DNA of 64,000 bases from Streptomyces malachitofuscus (GCF_014650055.1 NZ_BMUF01000008.1:310001-374000); one strand, 5' to 3'; positions 16,337 through 25,948 are shown, counted from the stretch's first letter. The notes: a model not told the origin generated them from the sequence alone. Made by a program: numbers and translations.

Positions 16337-17809
16337 TCAGTCGGCGAAGTTGGAGCCGAAGTACGGGGTGCCCGTCCTGGAGATGCCGGAGGTGCTCGGG
16401 GAGATGAAGCGGGAACCGCTCGTGGTGATCTTCGTGCCGTTGGACGGCATGTAGACCATCGCGCCGTCGCCCTTGTCCTCGGCGGAGCCGACGATCAGGT
16501 CGGCCTTGCCGTCGCCGGTGACGTCGTCGAGCTTGACGTCCAGGCCGAATCCGTCGTCGTCCTCGTTGCCGCCGGGGACGCCCGTGTTGTTCTGGTGGAA
16601 GGACTGGCCGCCGGAGCCGGTGTTCAGGCCGTTCGCGGTGCCGTAGAGGATGATGACCATGCCGGTGTCGGCCTCGGAGCCGATGTTCTCGCCGGCGACA
16701 CCGATGGCGAGGTCGAGGAAGCCGTCGGCGTTGATGTCGCCGAGGTCGAGCTCGTAGCCGAAGTAGTCGTTGCCCTCGGAGCCGCCGGGCACGTTGCCGG
16801 TGTCCTGGGTGATGCCGGTGGCGGAGGCGGTGAGCGGGCCGGAGGCCGAGCCGGAGGTGACCCAGACCTTGCCGCCCTTGGCGGAGTCGGGGATCGGCGT
16901 GCCGTCCTCGGTGGTGGAGTTCCAGTAGGCGCCGCTGACGATGTCGCCGAAGCCGTCCTTGTCGATGTCGCCGATCGCGGTGATGACGCCGGGCTTCAGG
17001 GACTTGGCCGCGGACGCCTTCAGACCGGCGCTGGAGCCGGGGATGAAGAAGTTGCGGTTCCAGCCGTACTCGGAGGTGGTCTCGAAGCCGTCGACGACCA
17101 GGTCGGTCGCGCCGCCGTCGACGTCGCCGGCGGTCAGGTTGAGCGGGCCGTCGGACTCGGCGCCCTGGATGGGCGTGACGGTGTAGCGGCCGCCGGACTT
17201 GCCCGCGGTGGTGAAGCCGCCCTTGAAGACGTGGAGGGTGGCGTGGTCGGTGCCGACGGCGAGGTCGGCCTTGCCGTCGCCGTCGAAGTCGCCGGCGGCG
17301 AGGTTCTTGCCCCACAGGTCGTGGGAGGAGGGTGCCGGGTCGTTGACGGTGATGCTCTTGCCGGTGATGCCGGAGGCCGAGCCCCACAGGATGGTGAGGA
17401 GGCCGCCGTCCTTGTCGCTGCCGAGGTCCTCGTACGGGGCGGAGACGGCGACGTCGTCGTAGCCGTCGCCGTTGAAGTCGGCGTAGGCGTGGTCGTGGCC
17501 GAAGCTGTCCCCGGTCTCGGCGCCGCCGGGGACGCCGCTGGTGTTCTGGCTGATGGTGTGGCGCTTGGCGGACGACACTCCGGTGGAGGTGCCGTAGAGG
17601 ACGGCGAACTGTCCGGCCCCGGCCTTGCCGGCGACGTGGGCGCCCAGGACCGAGGTGGCCACGTCGCCCCGGCCGTCGCCGTTGAAGTCGGCCATGGCGA
17701 CGTGCGTGGCGTCGGCGGCCGTCGCGGGCGAGGCGAGGAAGGTGAGCAGACCGCCCGTGAGCGCGACGGCGGTGGCCGAGGCGAGGGCGAGTCTCCTGTG
17801 TCGGTGCAT
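16337..17809 (-). CDS. Secreted FG-GAP/VCBS repeat protein
   Basis: A 490-residue secreted protein with a Sec signal (MHRHRRLALASATAVALTGG, cleavage near PATAA-D). Six to seven FG-GAP repeats form an integrin-alpha-like beta-propeller; each has a calcium loop such as DFNGDGRGD, DFNGDGYDD, DFDGDGKAD, DIDKDGFGD, DINADGFLD or DVTGDGKAD. No catalytic domain is attached. A role in surface adhesion or calcium-dependent binding is likely but unproved. AGGGAG precedes ATG 17809. Confidence 0.9.
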   Translation of the reverse strand: MHRHRRLALASATAVALTGGLLTFLASPATAADATHVAMADFNGDGRGDVATSVLGAHVAGKAGAGQFAVLYGTSTGVSSAKRHTISQNTSGVPGGAETGDSFGHDHAYADFNGDGYDDVAVSAPYEDLGSDKDGGLLTILWGSASGITGKSITVNDPAPSSHDLWGKNLAAGDFDGDGKADLAVGTDHATLHVFKGGFTTAGKSGGRYTVTPIQGAESDGPLNLTAGDVDGGATDLVVDGFETTSEYGWNRNFFIPGSSAGLKASAAKSLKPGVITAIGDIDKDGFGDIVSGAYWNSTTEDGTPIPDSAKGGKVWVTSGSASGPLTASATGITQDTGNVPGGSEGNDYFGYELDLGDINADGFLDLAIGVAGENIGSEADTGMVIILYGTANGLNTGSGGQSFHQNNTGVPGGNEDDDGFGLDVKLDDVTGDGKADLIVGSAEDKGDGAMVYMPSNGTKITTSGSRFISPSTSGISRTGTPYFGSNFAD

Positions 17810-18000
17810 GCGGGTTCTCCCTGCGGCATGCGAGGGATGCCTGGCGGGCATCCGGAGTCGATGAGGTGCCGGGGCCGTCCGGGTTCGCCGGGAGTTGTCC
17901 CGCGGTTCACCGGAGGCTCGGCGATCATGAGACCGGCGGCGGGCCGGGAGGGTTGTACGTCTGTTCGGTCAATCTCGACGGTCCCGGGGCCGGACACGGC

Positions 18001-18030
18001 GAAGGGGCCGCCCGGTCGGACGGCCCCTTC
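18001..18030 (-). terminator. Hairpin after EtfD-like gene
   Basis: GAAGGGGCCG and CGGCCCCTTC, 10-base perfect arms with a 10-base loop, 16 bases past the stop of the iron-sulfur reductase. Confidence 0.75.
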
Positions 18031-18046
18031 TCCCGCTGGGGGAGGG

Positions 18047-20329
18047 TTACTTCACCGGCTCCGGCTCCGGAGCGTTCTCGCTCTCCTCGTCGCCGGCCGG
18101 GTCGACCGGGGTCTTGACGGATTCCAGCAGCAGCTGGGCCACGTCGACGACCTGGATGGATTCCTTGGCCGCCCCGTCGTTCTTCTTGCCGTTCACGGAG
18201 TCCGTGAGCATGACGAGGCAGAAGGGGCAGGCGGTGGAGACGATGTCGGGGTTCAGCGCCAGCGCCTCGTCGACGCGCTCGTTGTTGATGCGCTTGCCGA
18301 TCCGCTCCTCCATCCACATCCGGGCGCCGCCGGCGCCGCAGCAGAAGCCGCGCTCCTTGTGGCGGTGCATCTCCTCGTTGCGCAGGCCCGGGACCTTGCC
18401 GATGATCTCGCGCGGGGGCGTGTAGATCTTGTTGTGGCGGCCCAGGTAGCACGGGTCGTGGTAGGTGATGAGGCCCTCGACCGGGGTGACCGGGATCAGC
18501 TTGCCCTCGTCCACCAGGTGCTGGAGCAGCTGGGTGTGGTGGATGACCTCGTAGTCGCCGCCGAGCTGCGGGTACTCGTTGCCGAGGGTGTTGAGGCAGT
18601 GCGGGCAGGTGGCGACGATCTTCTTCGCCGACCTGGGCTTCTTCGACTCCTCGGTGAAGTTGCCCTCGTCGTCCATCTCCTCGCCGAAGGCCATGTTCAG
18701 CGCGGAGACGTTCTCCATGCCGAGCTCCTGGAACAGGGGCTCGTTGCCGAGGCGGCGGGCGGAGTCACCGGTGCACTTCTCGTCGCCGCCCATGATCGCG
18801 AACTTGACGCCCGCGATGTGGAGGAGTTCCGCGAAGGCCTTGGTGGTCTTCTTGGCGCGGTCCTCCAGGGCGCCGGCGCAGCCGACCCAGTACAGGTACT
18901 CGACCTCGGAGAGGTCCTCGATGTCCTTGCCGACGACGGGGACCTCGAAGTCGACCTCCTTGGTCCACTCCAGGCGCTGCTTCTTCGCCAGGCCCCAGGG
19001 GTTGCCCTTCTTCTCCAGGTTCTTGAGCATCGTGCCCGCCTCGGACGGGAACGCGGACTCGATCATCACCTGGTAGCGGCGCATGTCGACGATGTGGTCG
19101 ACGTGCTCGATGTCGACGGGGCACTGCTCGACGCAGGCGCCGCAGGTGGTGCAGGACCACAGGACGTCGGGGTCGATGACGCCGTTCTCCTCGGCGGTGC
19201 CGATCAGCGGGCGCCCGGCCTCGGCGAGGGCGGCGGCGGGGACGCCGGCCAGCTGCTCCTCGGAGGCCTTCTCCTCGCCCTCCATGGTCTTGCCGCCGCC
19301 GGCCAGCAGGTAGGGGGCCTTGGCGTGCGCGTGGTCGCGCAGGGACATGATCAGGAGCTTGGGGGAGAGGGGCTTGCCGGTGTTCCAGGCGGGGCACTGC
19401 GACTGGCAGCGGCCGCACTCGGTGCAGGTGGAGAAGTCCAGCAGGCCCTTCCAGGAGAACTGCTCGACCTGGGAGACGCCGAAGACGTCGTCGTCACCGG
19501 GGTCGGTGAAGTCGATCGGCTTGCCGCCGGACGTCATCGGCTGGAGCGCGCCCAGGGCGGTGCCGCCGTCGGCCTCGCGCTTGAACCAGATGTTGGGGAA
19601 GGCGAGGAAGCGGTGCCAGGCGACGCCCATGTTGAGGGTGAGCGAGACCACGATCATCCAGACGAACGAGGTCCCGACCTTGATCATGGCGACCAGGTAG
19701 ACCAGGTTCTGCAGCGTCTCGACCGACAGGCCGTCGAAGGCCAGGACCAGCGGGTACGAGGCGAAGTACGCCGCCTCGTAGCCGTCCACGTGGTGCAGGG
19801 CGCCCTCGAGGCCGCGCAGCACGTAGATGGCCAGGCCGATGGTGAGGATGACGGATTCGACGAAGTAGGCCTGGCCGGACTTGGAGCCGGTGAAGCGGGA
19901 CTTGCGGCCCGGGCGGGTCGGCAGGCTCAGCAGCCGGATGGCGATGAGCACGGCGATGCCGACCACGGTCATCACGCCGATGAACTCGATGTACATCTCG
20001 AACGGCAGGAAGCCGCCGATGACCGGCAGCACCCAGTCGGCCTGGAAGAGCTGGCCGAAGGCCTGGACGAGGGTCGGCGGCAGGGTCAGGAAGCCGACGG
20101 CGACGAACCAGTGGGCGAATCCGACGATGCCCCACCGGTTCATGCGGGTGTGGCCGAGGAACTCCCGCACCAGGGTCACACTGCGCTGGTAGGGATTGTC
20201 GGTCCGGGCGCCGGCCGGGACCGGCTGGCCCAGCTTGAAGTACCGGACGAACTGGCCGATCGCGCGTGCGAGCAGCGCAACGCCGACCACGGTCAGGACC
20301 AGCGACACGATGATCGCGGCGAGTTGCAT
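18047..20329 (-). CDS. etfD: Membrane iron-sulfur oxidoreductase, EtfD-like
   Basis: A 760-residue membrane electron carrier. The N-terminus has about six hydrophobic segments of the NarI/heme-b type. Two 4Fe-4S motifs follow (CTECGRCQSQCP and CTTCGACVEQCP), then two CCG domains of the heterodisulfide reductase type (ATCPHCLNTLGNEYP and RGFCCGAGGARMW). This is the layout of mycobacterial Rv0338c/EtfD, which passes electrons from electron-transfer flavoprotein, and so from fatty-acid beta-oxidation, to menaquinone. GAGGAGC precedes the ATG. The name rests on domain order only. The C-terminus is acidic. Confidence 0.85.
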   Translation of the reverse strand: MQLAAIIVSLVLTVVGVALLARAIGQFVRYFKLGQPVPAGARTDNPYQRSVTLVREFLGHTRMNRWGIVGFAHWFVAVGFLTLPPTLVQAFGQLFQADWVLPVIGGFLPFEMYIEFIGVMTVVGIAVLIAIRLLSLPTRPGRKSRFTGSKSGQAYFVESVILTIGLAIYVLRGLEGALHHVDGYEAAYFASYPLVLAFDGLSVETLQNLVYLVAMIKVGTSFVWMIVVSLTLNMGVAWHRFLAFPNIWFKREADGGTALGALQPMTSGGKPIDFTDPGDDDVFGVSQVEQFSWKGLLDFSTCTECGRCQSQCPAWNTGKPLSPKLLIMSLRDHAHAKAPYLLAGGGKTMEGEEKASEEQLAGVPAAALAEAGRPLIGTAEENGVIDPDVLWSCTTCGACVEQCPVDIEHVDHIVDMRRYQVMIESAFPSEAGTMLKNLEKKGNPWGLAKKQRLEWTKEVDFEVPVVGKDIEDLSEVEYLYWVGCAGALEDRAKKTTKAFAELLHIAGVKFAIMGGDEKCTGDSARRLGNEPLFQELGMENVSALNMAFGEEMDDEGNFTEESKKPRSAKKIVATCPHCLNTLGNEYPQLGGDYEVIHHTQLLQHLVDEGKLIPVTPVEGLITYHDPCYLGRHNKIYTPPREIIGKVPGLRNEEMHRHKERGFCCGAGGARMWMEERIGKRINNERVDEALALNPDIVSTACPFCLVMLTDSVNGKKNDGAAKESIQVVDVAQLLLESVKTPVDPAGDEESENAPEPEPVK

Positions 20330-20409
20330 GGGGGCTCCTCGGGCCTGCGAGGGGTTTGGAGAGGGATTTTCCGGATGTCCCCGGGGGCTCCACTACGGCT
20401 TCCCCGAGA

Positions 20410-20423
20410 TTACTAAGCGGTAA
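20410..20423. promoter_or_regulatory. TTAC-N6-GTAA palindrome upstream of etfD
   Basis: TTACTAAGCGGTAA lies about 80 bases upstream of the etfD-like start in an AT-rich patch. The symmetry is typical of TetR-family operators, many of which control fatty-acid degradation genes. Inference. Confidence 0.45.
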
Positions 20424-20588
20424 CTTATGCAGTCCGTTTGAGACTACCCCGATCCCCGGCCGCACTGTAGCCGGGCACGGGGTGATCTGAATCGCTGAGG
20501 GTTGCCTACCAAGGCAGCCCTCGGGGGTGTCCCGGATGGCGTCCGGGATCCGATCGTGTTATTCGCGCCAAATCGGTCCATACGCCCC

Positions 20589-20594
20589 TAACTT
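20589..20594 (+). promoter_or_regulatory. Predicted -10 box, leaderless transferase gene
   Basis: TAACTT ends six bases before the GTG at 20601, with no ribosome site between. Confidence 0.5.
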
Positions 20595-20600
20595 ATATCC

Positions 20601-21638
20601 GTGCTCTACGGGATCGCCGCCGCCGCCACCGCCCTGCTGCTGTCCGCCCTTCTCACGGGACTGCTGCGGGTCCCCGCCCTGCGCCTGGGAATCCTGGACC
20701 GCAGACGGCGGCGCCCGCTGCCGCTGTCCGGGGGAGTGGCCGTCGGGCTGGCCACCGGCCTGCTCGCGGCCGCCGGGGACGCGGCGGGCGTCGCGCCACT
20801 CGGCACCGGGGTGGGGCGGCTGCTGGCCGCGGGAGCGTGCGTGGGCGTGCTCGGGCTGGCGGCGGACATGTGGCGGCTGCGGTGGTGGGTCCCGCTGGCC
20901 GGTATGACCGTGGCGGCGGCGCTCGTCGTGCCGTACGAGTGGACCGGCGTGCCGGGCGGGGTGCTCGCCGCCGCGTGGATCGTCGCCGTCACCGCCGCCT
21001 TCCGGGGGCTGGACCACGCCGACGGGGTGGCGGGCACGGTGGGGGCGGTGGCCGCGTTCGGGGTGGCGGCCTGCGCGGCGGCCGAGCTGATGGACGGGGT
21101 CGCGGTGCTGCTGGGCGTGCTGGCCGCCGCGCTCGCCGGGTTCCTGCTGCACAACTGGCATCCCGCGCGGGCGTCGCTCGGGGCGGGCGGCTCGCTGTTC
21201 ACCGGGTTCGTGATCGCCGCGGCGGCGGTGTTCGTGCGGGCCGGGCAGGGAATCGGGGCCGGCGCGGGAGTGTTGTACGCGCTGACCGCGGTGGCGTGCG
21301 CGGACGCCGTACTGGTGGTGCTCGCGCGGCGGCTGGCCCGGTGGCCGGTGACGCGCGGCCGGCCGGACCATCTCGGGCACCGGCTGCGACGGCTGGGGAT
21401 CGCCCCCCGCGCGGTGGCCGTCCTGCTCGGTGTGGCCTCCCTGGGCGGGGTACTGGTGGGGGTGGGCGTGCACACCGGACGGGTGTCCGGGGGTGCGGTG
21501 CTGTGGGTGGCGGCGGTCGCCGCGGTGGTCGTGCTGGCGTTCGTACGCCTTCCCGTCACCCCCGTTTTCCGTCCCCGTCAACGATCTTCCAGTGCGTCGT
21601 CGCAGGTCACGGGGCAGTTGCGTGTAAGGAACGGATAA
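20601..21638 (+). CDS. MraY/WecA-like sugar-phosphate transferase
   Basis: A 345-residue polytopic protein of glycosyltransferase family 4. About ten hydrophobic segments and the Asp motif LDHADGVAGT (normally 'D..DG..') are visible. The catalytic 'NP(A)..GMDG' loop corresponds to LLHNWHPARASLGAGGS, a common variant in WecA-like proteins. It should attach a sugar phosphate to a polyprenyl carrier. The substrate is unknown and the very short loops make activity uncertain. It runs into the dnaK promoter region. Confidence 0.75.
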   Translation: MLYGIAAAATALLLSALLTGLLRVPALRLGILDRRRRRPLPLSGGVAVGLATGLLAAAGDAAGVAPLGTGVGRLLAAGACVGVLGLAADMWRLRWWVPLAGMTVAAALVVPYEWTGVPGGVLAAAWIVAVTAAFRGLDHADGVAGTVGAVAAFGVAACAAAELMDGVAVLLGVLAAALAGFLLHNWHPARASLGAGGSLFTGFVIAAAAVFVRAGQGIGAGAGVLYALTAVACADAVLVVLARRLARWPVTRGRPDHLGHRLRRLGIAPRAVAVLLGVASLGGVLVGVGVHTGRVSGGAVLWVAAVAAVVVLAFVRLPVTPVFRPRQRSSSASSQVTGQLRVRNG

Positions 21639-21641
21639 GAG

Positions 21642-21660
21642 TTGAGTCCGCCCGACTCAG
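21642..21660. promoter_or_regulatory. HspR box 1 (HAIR-like) upstream of dnaK
   Basis: TTGAGT-N7-ACTCAG, a slightly degenerate HAIR element (consensus CTTGAGT-N7-ACTCAAG), just upstream of the predicted -35 TTGACC at 21666-21671. Confidence 0.75.
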
Positions 21661-21692
21661 CTCTGTTGACCCTGCGGCGGGCGTCATGCATG

Positions 21693-21713
21693 CTTGAGTC
21701 CGTTCCACTCAAG
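21693..21713. promoter_or_regulatory. HspR box 2 (perfect HAIR) upstream of dnaK
   Basis: CTTGAGT-N7-ACTCAAG, a perfect HAIR element. It overlaps a candidate -10 (CATGCT, 21689-21694) set 17 bases from TTGACC, so HspR bound here would block the promoter. Confidence 0.95.
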
Positions 21714-21731
21714 TCAGCTGGAGGAATCGAA

Positions 21732-23582
21732 ATGGCACGTGCGGTCGGCATCGACCTGGGCACGACTAACTCCGTCGTCAGCGTTCTGGAGGGCGGCGAG
21801 CCCACCGTCATCACCAACGCCGAGGGCGCCAGGACCACGCCGTCCGTCGTCGCCTTCGCCAAGAACGGTGAGGTGCTCGTCGGCGAGGTGGCCAAGCGCC
21901 AGGCGGTCACGAACGTCGACAGGACCATCCGGTCGGTCAAGCGCCACATGGGCACCGACTGGAAGATCGAGCTCGACGGGAAGCCCTTCAACCCGCAGCA
22001 GATCAGCGCCTTCGTGCTGCAGAAGCTGAAGCGCGACGCCGAGTCGTACCTGGGCGAGAAGGTCACGGACGCGGTCATCACCGTCCCGGCGTACTTCAAC
22101 GACGCCGAGCGCCAGGCGACCAAGGAGGCCGGCGAGATCGCCGGTCTGAACGTGCTGCGCATCGTCAACGAGCCGACGGCCGCCGCCCTGGCGTACGGCC
22201 TCGACAAGGACGAGCAGGTCATCCTGGTCTTCGACCTCGGTGGCGGTACCTTCGACGTCTCGCTGCTGGAGATCGGCGACGGTGTCGTCGAGGTGAAGGC
22301 CACCAACGGTGACAACAACCTCGGTGGTGACGACTGGGACCAGCGCATCGTCGACTACCTGGTCAAGCAGTTCCAGTCGGGCCACGGCGTGGACCTCGGC
22401 AAGGACAAGATGGCGCTCCAGCGTCTGCGCGAGGCCGCCGAGAAGGCGAAGATCGAGCTGTCCTCGTCCACCGAGACCACGATCAACCTGCCCTACATCA
22501 CCGCCTCCGCCGAGGGCCCCCTGCACCTCGACGAGAAGCTGACCCGCGCCCAGTTCCAGCAGCTCACCGCGGACCTGCTCGAGCGCTGCAAGACGCCGTT
22601 CCACAACGTCGTCAAGGACGCCGGCATCCAGCTCAGCGAGATCGACCACGTCGTCCTCGTGGGCGGTTCCACCCGTATGCCCGCCGTCGCCGAGCTCGTC
22701 AAGGAGCTGACCGGCGGCAAGGAGGCCAACAAGGGTGTGAACCCGGACGAGGTCGTCTCCATCGGCGCCGCGCTCCAGGCCGGTGTGCTCAAGGGCGAGG
22801 TCAAGGACGTCCTGCTGCTCGACGTCACCCCGCTGTCCCTCGGTATCGAGACCAAGGGCGGCATCATGACCAAGCTGATCGAGCGCAACACCACGATCCC
22901 GACGAAGCGCTCCGAGATCTTCACCACGGCCGAGGACAACCAGCCGTCCGTGCAGATCCAGGTCTACCAGGGCGAGCGCGAGATCGCCGCGTACAACAAG
23001 AAGCTCGGCATGTTCGAGCTGACCGGTCTGCCCCCGGCGCCGCGCGGCGTCCCGCAGATCGAGGTCTCCTTCGACATCGACGCCAACGGCATCATGCACG
23101 TCACGGCGAAGGACCTCGGCACCGGCAAGGAGCAGAAGATGACCGTCACCGGCGGCTCCTCGCTGCCGAAGGACGAGGTCGACCGGATGCGCCAGGAGGC
23201 CGAGAAGTACGCCGAGGAGGACCACGCCCGCCGCGAGGCCGCCGAGTCCCGCAACCAGGGCGAGCAGCTCGTCTACCAGACCGAGAAGTTCCTCGCGGAC
23301 AACGAGGACAAGGTCCCCGGTGAGATCAGGACGGAGGTCGAGGCCGCCGTCGCCGAGCTGAAGGAGAAGCTCAAGGGCGACGACACCGCCGAGATCCGCA
23401 CCGCCACGGAGAAGGTCGCGGCCGTCTCCCAGAAGCTGGGCCAGGCCATGTACGCCGACGCCCAGGGCGCCCAGGCGGCCGGCGGCGCGTCCGCCGGTGC
23501 GGGTGCCGGGGAGGCCAAGGCCGACGACGACGTCGTCGACGCCGAGATCGTCGACGAGGACCGGAAGGACGGTGCGGCGTGA
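21732..23582 (+). CDS. dnaK: Hsp70 chaperone DnaK
   Basis: A 616-residue Hsp70, full length. The ATPase domain opens with AVGIDLGTTNSVVSVLEGGE and has phosphate-2 loop FDLGGGTFDVSLLE; the substrate domain carries LLLDVTPLSLGIETKGG; the C-terminus is the usual acidic tail DAEIVDEDRKD. With DnaJ and GrpE it refolds proteins and, in actinomycetes, serves as co-repressor of HspR. AGGAAT precedes ATG 21732; an upstream in-frame extension would run through the HAIR boxes and is rejected. Its stop overlaps grpE. Confidence 0.98.
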   Translation: MARAVGIDLGTTNSVVSVLEGGEPTVITNAEGARTTPSVVAFAKNGEVLVGEVAKRQAVTNVDRTIRSVKRHMGTDWKIELDGKPFNPQQISAFVLQKLKRDAESYLGEKVTDAVITVPAYFNDAERQATKEAGEIAGLNVLRIVNEPTAAALAYGLDKDEQVILVFDLGGGTFDVSLLEIGDGVVEVKATNGDNNLGGDDWDQRIVDYLVKQFQSGHGVDLGKDKMALQRLREAAEKAKIELSSSTETTINLPYITASAEGPLHLDEKLTRAQFQQLTADLLERCKTPFHNVVKDAGIQLSEIDHVVLVGGSTRMPAVAELVKELTGGKEANKGVNPDEVVSIGAALQAGVLKGEVKDVLLLDVTPLSLGIETKGGIMTKLIERNTTIPTKRSEIFTTAEDNQPSVQIQVYQGEREIAAYNKKLGMFELTGLPPAPRGVPQIEVSFDIDANGIMHVTAKDLGTGKEQKMTVTGGSSLPKDEVDRMRQEAEKYAEEDHARREAAESRNQGEQLVYQTEKFLADNEDKVPGEIRTEVEAAVAELKEKLKGDDTAEIRTATEKVAAVSQKLGQAMYADAQGAQAAGGASAGAGAGEAKADDDVVDAEIVDEDRKDGAA

Positions 23583-24259
23583 CCGAGGAGACCCCGGGCT
23601 TCGACGAGCAGTCGCAGCAGCCCGACGTCCCCTCCGGCGCACCCACCGACGACGCCGAGCCGAAGGCCGCCGACACGCCCTCCGCGGAGGACACGGCGGC
23701 CCCGGCCGGGGACACGGGCCGTGAAGCGGCCCTGGTGGCGCAGCTCGACCAGGCACGCACGGCGCTCAGCGAGCGCACGGCGGACCTCCAGCGCCTCCAG
23801 GCCGAGTTCCAGAACTACCGCCGCCGGGTCGAGCGGGACCGCGTCGCGGTCAAGGAGGTCGCCGTCGCGAACCTCCTGACCGAGCTGCTTCCCGTGCTCG
23901 ACGACGTCGGCCGCGCCCGCGAACACGGCGAGCTGGTCGGCGGCTTCAAGTCCGTCGCGGAGTCGCTGGAGACCACGGTGGCCAAGCTGGGCCTCCAGCA
24001 GTTCGGCAAGGAGGGCGAGCCCTTCGACCCGACGATCCACGAGGCGCTGATGCACAGCTACGCGCCGGACGTCACCGAGACGACGTGCGTGGCGATCCTG
24101 CAGCCCGGGTATCGCATCGGCGAGCGCACCATCCGCCCCGCGCGGGTGGCCGTCGCCGAGCCGCAGCCGGGCGCGCAGACGGTCAAGCCGGCCGAGGAGC
24201 AGGCCGAGGCGCAGGACGGCTCGGAGAACAAGGAGAGCGGTGGCCCGGACGAGGGCTGA
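23579..24259 (+). CDS. grpE: Nucleotide exchange factor GrpE
   Basis: A 226-residue DnaK exchange factor. A disordered acidic N-terminus precedes the long coiled coil (LSERTADLQRLQAEFQNYRR) and the beta-wing with LGLQQFGKEGEPFDPTIHEA. A further C-terminal tail of about 50 residues is rich in Glu and Gln. The GTG overlaps the dnaK stop, giving coupled translation. Confidence 0.97.
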   Translation: MTEETPGFDEQSQQPDVPSGAPTDDAEPKAADTPSAEDTAAPAGDTGREAALVAQLDQARTALSERTADLQRLQAEFQNYRRRVERDRVAVKEVAVANLLTELLPVLDDVGRAREHGELVGGFKSVAESLETTVAKLGLQQFGKEGEPFDPTIHEALMHSYAPDVTETTCVAILQPGYRIGERTIRPARVAVAEPQPGAQTVKPAEEQAEAQDGSENKESGGPDEG

Positions 24260-24295
24260 CGCGGGAGCTGACGCAGGGAAGGAGGGACGTCGGGG

Positions 24296-25471
24296 ATGAG
24301 CACCAAGGACTTCATCGAGAAGGACTACTACAAGGTCCTCGGCGTCCCCAAGGACGCCACCGAGGCCGAGATCAAGAAGGCGTACCGGAAGCTCGCCCGC
24401 GAGTTCCACCCGGACGCCAACAAGGGCAACACCAAGGCGGAGGAGCGGTTCAAGGAGATCTCCGAGGCGAACGACGTCCTCGGCGACCCCAAGAAGCGCA
24501 AGGAGTACGACGAGGCGCGCGCCCTCTTCGGCAACGGCGGATTCCGCCCGGGGCCGGGCGCGGGCGGCGGCTCCTTCAACTTCGACCTGGGTGACCTCTT
24601 CGGGGGTCAGCCCGGCGGCCAGGCGGGCGGCGGCTTCGGCGGCGGCCTGGGTGACGTCTTCGGGGGCCTGTTCAACCGCGGCGGCACGGGGGCCACGCGC
24701 ACCCAGCCGCGGCGCGGTCAGGACATCGAGTCCGAGGTGACGCTCAGCTTCACCGAGGCGATCGAGGGTGCGACCGTCCCGCTGCGGATGTCGTCGCAGG
24801 CGGCCTGCAAGGCCTGTTCGGGCACCGGCGACAAGAACGGCACACCGCGCGTGTGCCCGACCTGCGTCGGCACCGGGCAGGTGGCGCGGGGCTCCGGCGG
24901 CGGCTTCTCGCTCACCGACCCGTGCCCCGACTGCAAGGGCCGCGGTCTGATCGCCGAGGACCCCTGCGAGGTCTGCAAGGGCAGCGGCCGGGCCAAGTCC
25001 TCGCGGACGATGCAGGTGCGCATCCCCGCGGGCGTCAGCGACGGCCAGCGGATCCGGCTGCGCGGCAAGGGCGCCCCGGGCGAGCGCGGCGGACCGGCCG
25101 GCGACCTGTACGTCGTCGTGCACGTCGGCGCTCACCCGGTGTTCGGCCGCAAGGACGACAATCTGACCGTCACGGTCCCGGTGACGTTCGCCGAGGCGGC
25201 CCTCGGCGGCGAGGTCCGGGTCCCGACGCTCGGCGGTCCGCCGGTCACGCTGAAGCTGCCCCCGGGCACGCCCAACGGCCGCACCATGCGGGCGCGGGGC
25301 AAGGGCGCGGTCCGCAAGGACGGCACCCGCGGCGATCTGCTGGTCACCGTCGAGGTGAGTGTTCCCAAGGACCTGTCGGGGAAGGCTCGTGACGCGCTGG
25401 AGGCGTATCGCGAGGCGACCGCGGACGAGGATCCGCGGGCGGAGCTGTTCCAGGCCGCGAAGGGAGCTTGA
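24296..25471 (+). CDS. dnaJ: Hsp40 chaperone DnaJ (type I)
   Basis: A 391-residue J protein. The J domain (residues ~8-75) has HPD in AREFHPDANKG. A long Gly/Phe region follows, then four zinc-binding CxxCxGxG repeats (CKACSGTG, CPTCVGTG, CPDCKGRG, CEVCKGSG) and the C-terminal peptide-binding domains. It delivers clients to DnaK. GGAGGGA lies upstream of the ATG. It is the third gene of the dnaK operon, 36 bases after grpE. Confidence 0.98.
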   Translation: MSTKDFIEKDYYKVLGVPKDATEAEIKKAYRKLAREFHPDANKGNTKAEERFKEISEANDVLGDPKKRKEYDEARALFGNGGFRPGPGAGGGSFNFDLGDLFGGQPGGQAGGGFGGGLGDVFGGLFNRGGTGATRTQPRRGQDIESEVTLSFTEAIEGATVPLRMSSQAACKACSGTGDKNGTPRVCPTCVGTGQVARGSGGGFSLTDPCPDCKGRGLIAEDPCEVCKGSGRAKSSRTMQVRIPAGVSDGQRIRLRGKGAPGERGGPAGDLYVVVHVGAHPVFGRKDDNLTVTVPVTFAEAALGGEVRVPTLGGPPVTLKLPPGTPNGRTMRARGKGAVRKDGTRGDLLVTVEVSVPKDLSGKARDALEAYREATADEDPRAELFQAAKGA

Positions 25472-25477
25472 TTTCAG

Positions 25478-25927
25478 ATGGACGGCCGTCGACGCAATCC
25501 GTATGAACTGACCCAGGACACCCCGGTCTACGTCATCTCGGTGGCGGCCCAGCTCTCCGGCCTGCACCCGCAGACCCTGCGCCAGTACGACCGTCTGGGG
25601 CTGGTGTCCCCGGACCGTACGGCCGGCCGGGGCCGCCGCTACTCGGCCCGTGACATCGAACTGCTCCGTCAGGTGCAGCAGTTGTCGCAGACCGAGGGCA
25701 TCAACCTGGCCGGAATCAAGCGCATCATCGAACTGGAGAACCAGGTCGCGGCCCTCCAGGCCCGGGTGGCCGAGCTGGAGGACGCGCTGGACGGTGCCGC
25801 GGCGACGATGCGTCAGCGCGAGGCCGCGGTGCACGCCTCGTACCGGCGCGACCTGGTGCCGTACCAGGAGGTGCAGCAGACCAGCGCGCTGGTGGTGTGG
25901 CGGCCCAAGCGGCAGCAGTCCGACTGA
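25478..25927 (+). CDS. hspR: Heat-shock repressor HspR (MerR family)
   Basis: A 149-residue MerR-type repressor. The helix-turn-helix QTLRQYDRLGLVSPDRTAGR and RRYSARDIELLRQVQQLSQ are diagnostic, followed by a coiled coil (IIELENQVAALQARVAELED). It binds HAIR boxes at dnaK and clpB with DnaK as co-repressor. It starts six bases after dnaJ, so it is autoregulated as the last gene of the operon. Confidence 0.97.
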   Translation: MDGRRRNPYELTQDTPVYVISVAAQLSGLHPQTLRQYDRLGLVSPDRTAGRGRRYSARDIELLRQVQQLSQTEGINLAGIKRIIELENQVAALQARVAELEDALDGAAATMRQREAAVHASYRRDLVPYQEVQQTSALVVWRPKRQQSD

Positions 25928-25948
25928 CCCGCGCGGCCGACCTCGGGC

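Noticed and set aside
16595..20416. 1273-residue + strand frame
   Set aside because: It is antisense to the FG-GAP and EtfD-like genes, runs through their promoter gap, and has the Gly/Val/Asp-rich composition of a GC-bias shadow frame.
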